Assembly (NCBI GenBank): GCA_029857655.1
Contig: JAOUGR010000034.1
Span: 1-11,842, forward strand
DNA: 11,842 nucleotides
Origin: Gammaproteobacteria bacterium
GTDB lineage: Bacteria; Pseudomonadota; Gammaproteobacteria; Steroidobacterales; Steroidobacteraceae
Direction of reading: 5' to 3'
The notes beneath the pieces were generated by a model. That model saw only the letters and a list, made by a program, of their open reading frames with translations, did not search any database and was not told the DNA's origin. The position numbers and the translations under genes are program-made. Shown piece after piece: positions 1-6,603 of the stretch. Every line of letters starts with the position of its first letter. The stretch's first letter is position 1.

Positions 1-528
1 CGGGCCGGCATGCAGTTGGTCCAGGACTTCTCGATCATGGATCTGCCGCCACCGCCTCCACCACCGGAAGACATGGACGAGCCACCGCCGCCGCCCCCGG
101 TTGACGTGCCGCCGCCGACAGTGCCGCCGCCGCTGATCGACCTGCCGGTATTCGAGGGCCCGACCACGGCGATTACGGCGCGCGTGAGCGAGGCGCCACC
201 TCCGCGCGCGCAGACGGCGCCACCGCGCCAGGTGCAGATCACACCGCCGCGAATCAAGGCGCGCGGGGACCGGATCGCCGCGGCGATCAATTCCTGCTAC
301 CCGTCGGCGTCGCGTCGGCTGAGCGAAGAAGGCCGCGTGGTGGTGACCATCACGATCGATGCAGGCGGCAAGGCAGGTGCCATGAGCATTGCGCAGAGCA
401 GCGGTTTCGAGCGCCTCGACGGGGCGGCCGAATGCGTGATTCGCAGGTTGCCGTTCGACCCTGGCAAGCGCGATGGCCAGCCGGTCGAGGCTCAGGCCAC
501 CCTGCCAATCGTATTCAAGCTGGAGTGA
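1..528 (+). CDS. tonB: TonB-family energy transducer, 5'-truncated by window edge
   Basis: TonB links the proton-driven ExbB/ExbD motor in the inner membrane to outer-membrane receptors. The reading frame is open to base 1, and the usual N-terminal membrane anchor is missing, so the gene very probably begins upstream; the ATG at 10 is internal. Visible in order are a proline-rich periplasmic linker (about codons 15-45, with runs of six to seven prolines broken by Asp/Glu), a Pro/Ala/Arg spacer, and a C-terminal TonB domain (about codons 90-175). The domain shows the conserved Tyr-Pro, Glu-Gly-x-Val and Phe-x-Pro-Gly positions and ends in a beta strand, IVFKLE. Two cysteines in this domain (codons 99 and 145) could form a periplasmic disulfide. 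exbB and exbD follow on the same strand, which supports the call. It could also be a TonB paralogue serving one receptor class. Confidence 0.9.
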   Translation, partial: RAGMQLVQDFSIMDLPPPPPPPEDMDEPPPPPPVDVPPPTVPPPLIDLPVFEGPTTAITARVSEAPPPRAQTAPPRQVQITPPRIKARGDRIAAAINSCYPSASRRLSEEGRVVVTITIDAGGKAGAMSIAQSSGFERLDGAAECVIRRLPFDPGKRDGQPVEAQATLPIVFKLE

Positions 529-622
529 CGCAGCAGTAATCGTCAAGGACCGGGAGGCAGCGACACCGAGCACGTCGGGCGCGAGAATCCGGAAAACAAG
601 TATCTGTTAGAGGAACTGCAGA

Positions 623-1327
623 ATGGCAGCTGAAACCGGAATGACCGATAACCCCTACGGCATCCAGGCGCTCTGGACCCAGAGCGACTATGTCGGCAAG
701 GGCGTGTTCGTCATCCTCATCACGATGTCGCTTTGGTCGTGGCTGGTGATGATCAACAAGTGGTTTGACCAGCGCACGCTGAAAAAGGCGGCCGTCGAGG
801 CGGAAAAGAACTTTTTCTCGGCGGGGTCGATGCAGGAGGGCATCTCCAAGCTGAAGGGCAAGATAAATCCTTTTCGCGACATCGCGCAGGATGGCCTCTC
901 GGCGGTCGAGCATCACCGCAGGACCTCTGCGCGTGACGTCACCAGCGCGATCGGCGTCGCCGAATGGGTGCAATCGCACATCGATCGGCGCACTACGATG
1001 CTCCAGTCCAGCCTGCAGAATGGCATGGTCGTGCTCGCGTCAGTCGGCGCAACTTCGCCATTTGTGGGCCTGTTCGGCACGGTGTGGGGCATCTACCACG
1101 CGCTGATCAGCATCTCGATCGCCGGGCAGGCGTCACTCGACAAGGTCGCGGGCCCGATCGGTGAAGCGCTGATCATGACGGCAATGGGACTCGCGGTCGC
1201 GGTGCCGGCGGTGCTTGGATTCAACGGCTTGCTGCGCGGCAACAAGGCCCTGATGGAGCGCGCGAACTTCTTCGCGCACGACGTCCAGGCCGCGTTGATT
1301 GCGGGCTCACGGGTATCCGGGAAGTAG
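623..1327 (+). CDS. exbB: ExbB/TolQ/MotA-family proton channel subunit
   Basis: This is the inner-membrane channel subunit that, with ExbD, uses the proton gradient to energize TonB. The protein is 234 aa, within the normal ExbB range. Three membrane segments are visible at about residues 24-45, 134-158 and 181-204, with the long cytoplasmic loop between the first two, as in ExbB. The motif GLFGTVWGIYHAL (residues 149-161) contains Thr153, and GEALIMTAMGL contains Glu181 and Thr186. These sit at a constant offset of five from the functional residues Thr148, Glu176 and Thr181 of E. coli ExbB. A ribosome site (GAGG, about 10 nt upstream) supports the ATG at 623; a second in-frame ATG lies six codons later. 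It follows tonB by 94 bp and precedes exbD by 3 bp. TolQ is less likely because the neighbour is tonB and no tolA or tolB is present. Confidence 0.95.
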   Translation: MAAETGMTDNPYGIQALWTQSDYVGKGVFVILITMSLWSWLVMINKWFDQRTLKKAAVEAEKNFFSAGSMQEGISKLKGKINPFRDIAQDGLSAVEHHRRTSARDVTSAIGVAEWVQSHIDRRTTMLQSSLQNGMVVLASVGATSPFVGLFGTVWGIYHALISISIAGQASLDKVAGPIGEALIMTAMGLAVAVPAVLGFNGLLRGNKALMERANFFAHDVQAALIAGSRVSGK

Positions 1328-1330
1328 CCG

Positions 1331-1747
1331 ATGGCCATTTCGGTTGGCAAGGATGAAGGCGATCCGATGGTCGAGCCGAATGTCATTCCGCTCGTCGACG
1401 TGATGCTCGTGCTGCTGATCATCATGATCATCACGGTTCCCGTGATGATGCATGCCGTGAAGATCGACCTGCCCAAGGAAGTGAACAGGCCGACGGAAAC
1501 CAAGCCCGAGAACATCAATCTCTCGATTGATTTCGACGGCACGATCTACTGGAACGACGGCGGGGTCGACAAGAGCTCGCTGTTGAATTATGTCCTCCAG
1601 GAGGCGGTCAAGGATCCACAGCCGGAAGTCCATATCCGCGCCGATAAGCGGGCACGCTATGAATATGTGGCCGATACGCTGTTTATCCTGCAGCGGGGCG
1701 GCATGCGCAAGGTGGGCTTCATCGCAGAACGGCCCAAGGGCGAGTGA
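1331..1747 (+). CDS. exbD: ExbD/TolR-family biopolymer transport protein
   Basis: ExbD is the single-span stator-like partner of ExbB and carries the proton-accepting aspartate. The protein is 138 aa, typical for the family. A short cytoplasmic N-terminus leads into the hallmark segment NVIPLVDVMLVLLIIM, in which Asp23 corresponds to the essential Asp25 of E. coli ExbD. After the membrane span comes a periplasmic domain with the usual pattern: a DGTIYWN strand-turn, the VHIRADK strand, and a terminal Gly-Met-Arg-Lys-Val-Gly-Phe stretch. The ATG lies 3 nt after the exbB stop, so translation is probably coupled. The gene is followed directly by two hairpins, the second an intrinsic terminator, so tonB-exbB-exbD looks like a complete unit. 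Xanthomonas-type loci carry two exbD genes; only one is present here. Confidence 0.95.
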   Translation: MAISVGKDEGDPMVEPNVIPLVDVMLVLLIIMIITVPVMMHAVKIDLPKEVNRPTETKPENINLSIDFDGTIYWNDGGVDKSSLLNYVLQEAVKDPQPEVHIRADKRARYEYVADTLFILQRGGMRKVGFIAERPKGE

Positions 1748-1764
1748 CCGCGCCTTTGGCGCGG
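1748..1764 (+). other. Short hairpin directly after exbD stop
   Basis: A perfect 7-bp inverted repeat (CCGCGCC, TTT, GGCGCGG) begins right after the exbD stop codon. It has no T-run of its own, so it is probably not a terminator by itself. It could protect the mRNA 3' end or add to the terminator 14 bp downstream. The structure is seen directly; the role is inference. Confidence 0.5.
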
Positions 1765-1777
1765 CCCGGTTGACATG

Positions 1778-1809
1778 ACAGGGCCCGCCACGGCGGGCCC
1801 TGTTTTTTT
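1778..1809 (+). terminator. Rho-independent terminator of tonB-exbB-exbD
   Basis: A perfect 12-bp inverted repeat (ACAGGGCCCGCC and GGCGGGCCCTGT, separated by AC) is followed immediately by a run of seven T (1803-1809). This is a textbook strong intrinsic terminator. It separates the tonB operon from the TPR genes, which therefore need their own promoter unless there is readthrough. Confidence 0.93.
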
Positions 1810-1880
1810 CTTGCCTGGAGGCATTGCTGAACAGGGGCTGAATCGCCGGATATATTTCGCGCGCTGGAACCTGGCGCAAC

Positions 1881-1894
1881 AGTGGAAGTCCACT
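1881..1894. other. Perfect inverted repeat, possible operator
   Basis: AGTGGA-AG-TCCACT is a perfect 6-2-6 palindrome about 16-29 bp upstream of the candidate -35 of the first TPR gene. The size and position would suit a dimeric regulator, but a 6-bp arm can arise by chance and no known operator is recognised. Confidence 0.25.
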
Positions 1895-1909
1895 TCATTG
1901 GGCACCGGC

Positions 1910-1939
1910 AAGACAGCCGGGCGGGTTTTGGGGTATAAA
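1910..1939 (+). promoter_or_regulatory. Candidate sigma70-type promoter for the TPR gene pair
   Basis: TATAAA at 1934-1939 matches the -10 consensus at 5 of 6 positions. AAGACA at 1910-1915 matches the -35 consensus at 4 of 6, with 18-bp spacing. It lies about 50 bp upstream of the first TPR start codon and after the upstream terminator, where a promoter is needed. The -35 is weak and no transcript start is visible, so this is a candidate only. Confidence 0.4.
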
Positions 1940-1988
1940 CGCGCCCTCGCAGGGCAGCCTGCCAGATCGCGATTCGAGGTGGGGGACA

Positions 1989-3353
1989 ATGAAGGTCAAG
2001 GCTAACAGCGTTCAATGGCTCGTCGCTGCGGTTTCGGCGGCCGTTCTTGCGGCTGCGATTCCGGCAGCCGCACATGCCCAGTACCAGAAGCCGCAGGCCG
2101 ACGCCGAGAAAGCCCCGCAGCAGGAGAGCAAGAAGAAAAAGAAGAAGAAGGGAGAAGAGGCTGCGCCCGCGTCGACGGCAGAATACAGCCCGGAGTTTCG
2201 CAAGCAGGCAACCGCGGTCCAGAAGGCCGTCAATGACAAGCAGTGGGCCGATGTCCTTGCCGCCCTGCCGGCGCTGGACGCGTTGCCGGACCCGACCCCG
2301 GACGACCTGAAAGCGATTGCCACCTGGCGCTTGCAGGCCACGCAAGCCACGGACGACAGGGATGGATTCATGGCGGCCATCGAGGTCTACCTCGAGAAGC
2401 ATTACGCGACGTCCGAACAGATCGGTCCGATGCACCAGCAGCTGGCCGCGTATTACAACGGCAAGAAGGACCGCGAGAGAACGGTGACGCACTACCAGCA
2501 GTTCGTCGATGCAACCCCGAATGCCGAGCCAGATGAGCTACAAACGCTGGGCAAGCTGTATCTCCAGAATTCGAAATACGCCGAATCGGCGCTGTGGCTT
2601 GGCAAGGCCATTGACGTGGCCAAGAGTCGTGGCGCGGTGCCGGACGAAGCCTGGTATCAACTGCGCGACCGCTGCTTCGTCGAACTGAAAGACCAGACGG
2701 CACGCCTCGACAATCTCGAAGCCCTGGTCGGGTACTATCCGAACAAGGAGTACTACAGCCGCATCGTCGCCGTATATCAGGTTGAAACCAGAGATGAACG
2801 CACGGTTATGTTGAATGCTTATCGCGTGGCGGTGGCAGATCCGCAAGGCGGATTCGCGACCGTGGGCGGTTACCTCGGCTATGCCGATACCGCGCTCGTG
2901 GCCGGCAGCCCGGGTGAGGCGGCCAGGGGACTTGAGCGCGGCATGAAGGAAGGAGTAGTTCCGAGCGTTGGCACGAATCAGGCTAGCCTTCAGGAAGCCA
3001 GGTCGGCGGTAGCGGCCGACCGCAAGAGCCTGCCGGCCGAAGCGGCAGCTGCCGCAAAGAACCCGAAAGGCGAGGTTGCTGTCAAGGTCGGCCTCGGTTA
3101 CTACAGCATTGGCGACTATCAGAAAACTGTCGAAATGGTCCGCCTCGGTATCGGCAAGGGCGGCGTCGCGCGCCTCGACGACGCAAACCTGTTACTGGGT
3201 GCAGCGCTGATGGAGTTGGGCCGGCGCGATGAGGCCAAGGCAGCATTCGAGGCGGCAAGGACCGCAGCCGGCGCGAATTCACACATGGCGCGGATCGCAG
3301 GCCTGTGGTTGTCCCGGCTGGGACGTCCGGACCCGACCTCGCCCGCTGGCTGA
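1989..3353 (+). CDS. Exported TPR-repeat protein, first of a paralogous pair
   Basis: This is a 454-aa secreted or periplasmic protein of unknown function. The N-terminus is a classic Sec signal peptide: positive MKVK, a hydrophobic Ala/Val/Leu core at about residues 10-28, and a likely AHA|Q cut after residue 30. The mature N-terminus is highly charged and includes seven consecutive lysines (48-54). The rest is helical and Ala-rich with repeated TPR-like units, for example around residues 145-215 and a clear C-terminal unit near 405-440 (LLLGAALMELGRRDEAKAAFEAA). Its C-terminal half aligns with the next gene, including a shared Tyr-Ala ... Ser-Pro-Gly-Glu-Ala-Ala ... Gly-Met block. A G-rich ribosome site (AGGTGGGGG) precedes the ATG. 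TPR proteins usually act as protein-binding scaffolds. The location beside TonB/ExbBD suggests, but does not prove, a link to outer-membrane transport. Confidence 0.85.
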   Translation: MKVKANSVQWLVAAVSAAVLAAAIPAAAHAQYQKPQADAEKAPQQESKKKKKKKGEEAAPASTAEYSPEFRKQATAVQKAVNDKQWADVLAALPALDALPDPTPDDLKAIATWRLQATQATDDRDGFMAAIEVYLEKHYATSEQIGPMHQQLAAYYNGKKDRERTVTHYQQFVDATPNAEPDELQTLGKLYLQNSKYAESALWLGKAIDVAKSRGAVPDEAWYQLRDRCFVELKDQTARLDNLEALVGYYPNKEYYSRIVAVYQVETRDERTVMLNAYRVAVADPQGGFATVGGYLGYADTALVAGSPGEAARGLERGMKEGVVPSVGTNQASLQEARSAVAADRKSLPAEAAAAAKNPKGEVAVKVGLGYYSIGDYQKTVEMVRLGIGKGGVARLDDANLLLGAALMELGRRDEAKAAFEAARTAAGANSHMARIAGLWLSRLGRPDPTSPAG

Positions 3354-3368
3354 CGCAGGAGACGAGCG

Positions 3369-4622
3369 ATGATCAAGATGCTGAATCTTCGTGCCAGCTT
3401 GCTGGCGACCATACTTGCGATTCCGCTCGCCGGCATCGCAACGCTTGTGCTGCCTGCCGAAGCTGTCGCACAAGCGCAGTCGTCCGGCGGTTGGCGCAAG
3501 GAAGTCGCCGACAAGGTCAAATCGGCGCAGGAAGCCAGTGCCAAGGGCAATTTCAGTGAGGCGATACGCCTGTTGAAAGAGGCAAAGGCCAAAGCTCCGT
3601 TGTCACCGCAGGAAGAGCAGGGCGTCAACGAGTATCTTATTTATGCTGCGAGCAGCGCCAAGGACCACAAGCTGGTCTTGCAGACGGTCGACGAGCGTAT
3701 TGCCACCGGTCGCCTCACAGGCGCCGACCTGATCCGCAAGCTTCGTCTGAAGGCGACCACGCTCTACACGATTGGCGACTATCGAAGCGCCGCAGCCGCA
3801 TTCAACCAGCTGATCGCGACGCAGGGCTCCGCCACCGCCGACGATCTGATCCTGTTGGGCAATTCGCAGCTCGTATTGCGGGACTACAGAGCGGCGATCC
3901 CGACACTTGAGAAAGCGGTCGTCGCGGCGCAGAAAGCCGGCAAGCCGGCCACCACCATTGGCAAGCTGCTGGAAGGCCTGGCTGCTTCGTACAGCGAGAC
4001 CAAGAACGAAGACAAGCAGGTCGAGACATTGCACCGACTCATTGCGGTTACGCCGAAGGCCAGCGCTTTCAAGTACCTGGCCAGCGCGTACGAGGTTCGG
4101 TCGAAAAAAGACCCGGTCGTCATGATCAACATCTACCGGCTCGGTGCGTCACGCGGGCTGCTGACATCAGATCATTACGCCAAGTACGCCGAGGTGGCGC
4201 TTGACATGGCAAGCCCCGGCGAGGCGGCAGCGATGCTCGAAAAGGGCATGTCGGTCGGTGCAATCAAGAAGGACGATCGCAACAACCGCCTGCTGGCGGA
4301 TGCCAAGTCGCAGGTTGCACGGCTGAAAGCGGGGCTGGCGCAGCTGGAGCGCGAGACGATGGCGACCAAGAACGGCGACGCCGAAGCCAAGCTCGCGACC
4401 GCCTATTTCACGCTGAAAAATTATGCGAAGGCAACCGAAGCCGGTAAGCGCGGCATCGATGAAGGCAAGTTGCGCCGGCCCGATGACCTCAACATGCTGC
4501 TCGGAATCGCGCTTGTCGAAAGCAAGAAATCAGCCGAGGCGAAGAATGCGTTCAAGGCGGCGGCTGCCGCCAATGAAAACATTCGCGGTGTCGCGGATCT
4601 CTGGGTTTCGATGTCCACCTGA
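3369..4622 (+). CDS. Exported TPR-repeat protein, second of a paralogous pair
   Basis: This 417-aa protein is related to its upstream neighbour and of unknown specific function. A Sec signal peptide spans about residues 1-34 (core LLATILAIPLAGIATLVL, likely AVA|Q cleavage). The mature protein is a helical solenoid with TPR-like units at about residues 65-100, 130-165 and 345-410; the last contains DDLNMLLGIALVESKKSAEAK, the counterpart of the first protein's C-terminal unit. It lacks the lysine run and acidic N-terminal extension of its paralogue, which explains most of the length difference. GGAG lies 7 nt before the ATG, and the gap to the preceding stop is 15 nt, so the two genes are almost certainly co-transcribed. 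A terminator follows the stop codon. The pair probably arose by tandem duplication followed by strong divergence. Confidence 0.87.
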   Translation: MIKMLNLRASLLATILAIPLAGIATLVLPAEAVAQAQSSGGWRKEVADKVKSAQEASAKGNFSEAIRLLKEAKAKAPLSPQEEQGVNEYLIYAASSAKDHKLVLQTVDERIATGRLTGADLIRKLRLKATTLYTIGDYRSAAAAFNQLIATQGSATADDLILLGNSQLVLRDYRAAIPTLEKAVVAAQKAGKPATTIGKLLEGLAASYSETKNEDKQVETLHRLIAVTPKASAFKYLASAYEVRSKKDPVVMINIYRLGASRGLLTSDHYAKYAEVALDMASPGEAAAMLEKGMSVGAIKKDDRNNRLLADAKSQVARLKAGLAQLERETMATKNGDAEAKLATAYFTLKNYAKATEAGKRGIDEGKLRRPDDLNMLLGIALVESKKSAEAKNAFKAAAAANENIRGVADLWVSMST

Positions 4623-4647
4623 TTCCGGATCCGGCTGCATACATTTC

Positions 4648-4680
4648 TGGCCGCGGCGAGAAATCGCCGCGGCCATTTTG
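4648..4680 (+). terminator. Intrinsic terminator after the TPR pair
   Basis: A perfect 12-bp stem (TGGCCGCGGCGA pairing with TCGCCGCGGCCA) capped by a GAAA tetraloop is followed by TTTT and then GTGT. The T-run is short, but the stem is very stable and lies 25 bp after the stop codon. It ends the two-gene TPR unit and isolates the peroxiredoxin gene. Confidence 0.85.
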
Positions 4681-4730
4681 TGTATACAATCCGTTTCATG
4701 AAACTGGCCCGGCAATATGCCGCATGTGGC

Positions 4731-4774
4731 GGATGCCGGACTGGTGCCGGCGCGCCCGTGGTGCATCCGGCACC
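4731..4774 (+). other. Leader inverted repeats upstream of peroxiredoxin gene
   Basis: GGTGCCGG (4743-4750) pairs perfectly with CCGGCACC (4767-4774) around a 16-nt loop. GGATGC (4731-4736) can instead pair with GCATCC (4763-4768). The two pairings overlap at 4767-4768 and so compete. The structure ends about 15 nt before the ribosome site. This could be a 5'-UTR hairpin or switch; no known riboswitch class is recognised and the pairing could be incidental in GC-rich DNA. Confidence 0.3.
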
Positions 4775-4800
4775 GCGATCATTCCAAAGGTGACGCTGAA

Positions 4801-5286
4801 ATGACTATCAAGGCAGGCGACCGCATACCGGCGGGCAGTTTGAAACTGATGGGCAAGGAAGGGCCGATGAATATCGGGGCGGAAGAATTGCTCGGCAAGG
4901 GCCGCGTGGTTCTCTTTTCGGTGCCGGGCGCGTTCACGCCGACCTGCAGCGTCAAGCACCTGCCGGGGTTCGTCCAGCAGGCGGAGGCGTTGCGGGCCAA
5001 GGGCGTCGAAAAGCTGGTGTGCCTCTCGGTCAACGACGTTTTTGTGATGGATGCCTGGGGCCGCGCGGGCAATGTCGGGGATGCAATCGTGATGGCGGCC
5101 GACGGCAATGGCGATTATTCTCGCGCACTCGGTCTCGAACTCGATGCGCGCGGCCATGGCATGGGCATGCGCGGCAAGCGCTTCGCGCTCGTCATCGAGG
5201 ACGGCGTTGTCAAGCAGGCCCATGTCGAGGCGCCGGGCGAGTTCAAGGTTTCCAGTGCCGAGTACATCCTGGGACAGCTCGCTTGA
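4801..5286 (+). CDS. PRX5-type (atypical 2-Cys/1-Cys) peroxiredoxin
   Basis: This is a thiol peroxidase that reduces hydrogen peroxide and organic hydroperoxides; family members use glutathione/glutaredoxin or thioredoxin as reductant. The 161-aa cytosolic protein covers the whole AhpC/TSA redoxin fold. The peroxidatic motif PGAFTPTCS (residues 42-50) holds Cys49 with Thr46, and the conserved LVCLSVNDVFVMDAW block (72-86) holds Cys74, both typical of the PRX5/peroxiredoxin-glutaredoxin group. No fused glutaredoxin domain follows. The ATG at 4801 is chosen because AAAGGTGA lies 7 nt upstream and the protein then starts where the family does. An in-frame ATG at 4717 would add a 28-residue tail unlike the family. 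The stop codon overlaps the start of the MAPEG gene, suggesting coupled expression. Confidence 0.95.
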   Translation: MTIKAGDRIPAGSLKLMGKEGPMNIGAEELLGKGRVVLFSVPGAFTPTCSVKHLPGFVQQAEALRAKGVEKLVCLSVNDVFVMDAWGRAGNVGDAIVMAADGNGDYSRALGLELDARGHGMGMRGKRFALVIEDGVVKQAHVEAPGEFKVSSAEYILGQLA

Positions 5287-5693
5287 CGATCAATACGCCG
5301 TCCATCCTGTACACAGCCCTGCTCGGTTTGCTCCTGATCGCGCTCAGCTTCAATGTCGTGCTGGCCCGGGGCCGCTACCGGGTCCGGCTCGGTGAGGGCA
5401 CGGACGAGGGCATGAGGCAGGCCGTGCGCGTGCAGGCGAATTTTGCGGAATACGTACCGCTCGCCGCGGTGCTGCTCATATTGTCGGAGTTGACCGGCAT
5501 GCCGCTCGTCGCGGTGCATGTAGCGGGCATTCTGCTGCTGACGAGCCGGCTGCTGCACGCCTGGGGACTGGCGCACAGCTCCGGCAGGACATTCGGGCGC
5601 TTTTACGGCACGGCGGGCACCTGGCTGGTGATCGTCGGCCTGTCGCTCTGGCTGCTATTCGCGACTACAGGTTTTTCTCGATCTCCGGGATGA
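5283..5693 (+). CDS. MAPEG-family membrane protein (YecN-like), TTG start
   Basis: MAPEG proteins are small four-helix membrane proteins. Some are glutathione-dependent transferases or peroxidases, while bacterial YecN-like members are mostly uncharacterised. From the TTG at 5283 the product is 136 aa, the usual size, with hydrophobic spans at about residues 8-28, 58-70, 74-92 and 111-128. The family signature R-x-Q-x-N-x-x-E-Y-x-P is at residues 49-59. The frame is open upstream inside the peroxiredoxin gene and offers no ATG or GTG that keeps the first span. The TTG overlaps the peroxiredoxin stop (TTGA), and GGGACA lies 6 nt before it, which decides the start. The last 29 bp overlap the end of etfA on the other strand. 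Linkage to a peroxiredoxin suggests a thiol or lipid peroxide role (inference). Confidence 0.85.
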   Translation: MTINTPSILYTALLGLLLIALSFNVVLARGRYRVRLGEGTDEGMRQAVRVQANFAEYVPLAAVLLILSELTGMPLVAVHVAGILLLTSRLLHAWGLAHSSGRTFGRFYGTAGTWLVIVGLSLWLLFATTGFSRSPG

Positions 5694-6603
5694 GCGCGAA
5701 CAGGTCACCGACCAGACCGTAGTCCGCCACCTCAAAGATCGGAGCCTCGGCGTCCTTGTTGATTGCGACGATGGTGCGCGCATCCTTGATGCCCGTCAGG
5801 TGCTGGATCGCTCCGCTGATCCCGATTGCGATGTAAAGCTCCGGCGCAATGATCTTGCCGGTCTGGCCGACCTGCAATTCGTTGGGCGCGTAACCGGCGT
5901 CCACTGCCGCCCGTGAGGCGCCGATTGCCGCACCGATGCGGTCAGCAAGACCCTGGATCAGGGCGAAGTTCTCAACGCTGCCAAGCGCGCGTCCGCCCGA
6001 GACGACCCGCGAGGCGGTCTGCAGGTCCGGGCGGTCGCTCCTGGCGGCGCTTACCGACACGAAACGTGTGTGGGTCGGGGGCGCCAGGTCGAGTTTCACC
6101 GATTCGATCTTCGCGCTGCCGCCCTGTGCGGCTGGCTGGTAGGACGCCACACGCACCGTCGCAACGATCGGCTCACCGGCTGCTGCCTCGACCGTCACGA
6201 TCGCATTGCCGGCATACACGGGTCGCCGGAAGCGCTGTGCCGATTCGACACTCATGACGTCGCTCACGTGAGCGGCATCCAGCAGCGCAGCGACGCGTGG
6301 CATCAGGTCCTTGCCGAATGTCGTCGACGGCCCGAACACATGGCTGTGTCCCTCCGCAAGACGCGCCACCTGTGGCGCAAGCACCGCAGCGAGCGCGGGC
6401 TCATTGGCAGCGTGGTCCACCAGCAGCACACGCGCAACGCCCATGATCGAGGCCGCCGCCTGCGCGACGGCGGCGCCGTCCGCCGCGAACACGGCAATGG
6501 TGATTTCCGCATCCGGTACGCTGGCTGCGCAGCTGACGCACTTGGCGACAGCCGCATTGAGCATGCCGCCCGCGTGTTCCGCAACGATCAGGATTCGATT
6601 CAT
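5665..6603 (-). CDS. etfA: Electron transfer flavoprotein subunit alpha
   Basis: EtfA is the FAD-binding subunit of the ETF heterodimer. It accepts electrons from acyl-CoA and related dehydrogenases and hands them to ETF:ubiquinone oxidoreductase. The protein is 312 aa, full length. The N-terminal domain (about 1-185) starts [10 protein letters not shown]. The C-terminal FAD domain (about 190-312) shows [12 protein letters not shown] (202-213), [20 protein letters not shown] (245-264) followed by AIQH, and [20 protein letters not shown] (281-300), all diagnostic. The start ATG overlaps the etfB stop by one base (TGATG), and AAGGA lies 8 nt upstream. The 3' end overlaps the convergent MAPEG gene by 29 bp, leaving no room for a terminator between them. 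Confidence 0.97.
   Translation of the reverse strand: MNRILIVAEHAGGMLNAAVAKCVSCAASVPDAEITIAVFAADGAAVAQAAASIMGVARVLLVDHAANEPALAAVLAPQVARLAEGHSHVFGPSTTFGKDLMPRVAALLDAAHVSDVMSVESAQRFRRPVYAGNAIVTVEAAAGEPIVATVRVASYQPAAQGGSAKIESVKLDLAPPTHTRFVSVSAARSDRPDLQTASRVVSGGRALGSVENFALIQGLADRIGAAIGASRAAVDAGYAPNELQVGQTGKIIAPELYIAIGISGAIQHLTGIKDARTIVAINKDAEAPIFEVADYGLVGDLFALIPEIEKNL

Noticed and set aside
40..140. CCG/CCA-rich tract as a DNA repeat or microsatellite
   Set aside because: It encodes the proline-rich linker of TonB, which fully explains the repetitive bases.
1719..2492. 257-codon minus-strand ORF opposite exbD end and first TPR gene
   Set aside because: It crosses the intrinsic terminator and promoter region, shows Arg/Leu-rich low-complexity translation, and is the shadow of a well-supported + strand gene.
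4682..4690. TATACAAT as a -10 element for the peroxiredoxin gene
   Set aside because: It resembles a -10, but the proper -35 position falls inside the terminator stem and shows no consensus; too weak to call.
4717..4800. In-frame upstream ATG extending the peroxiredoxin by 28 residues
   Set aside because: The extra residues are unlike the family, the stretch contains self-complementary leader sequence, and the ATG at 4801 has a better ribosome site.
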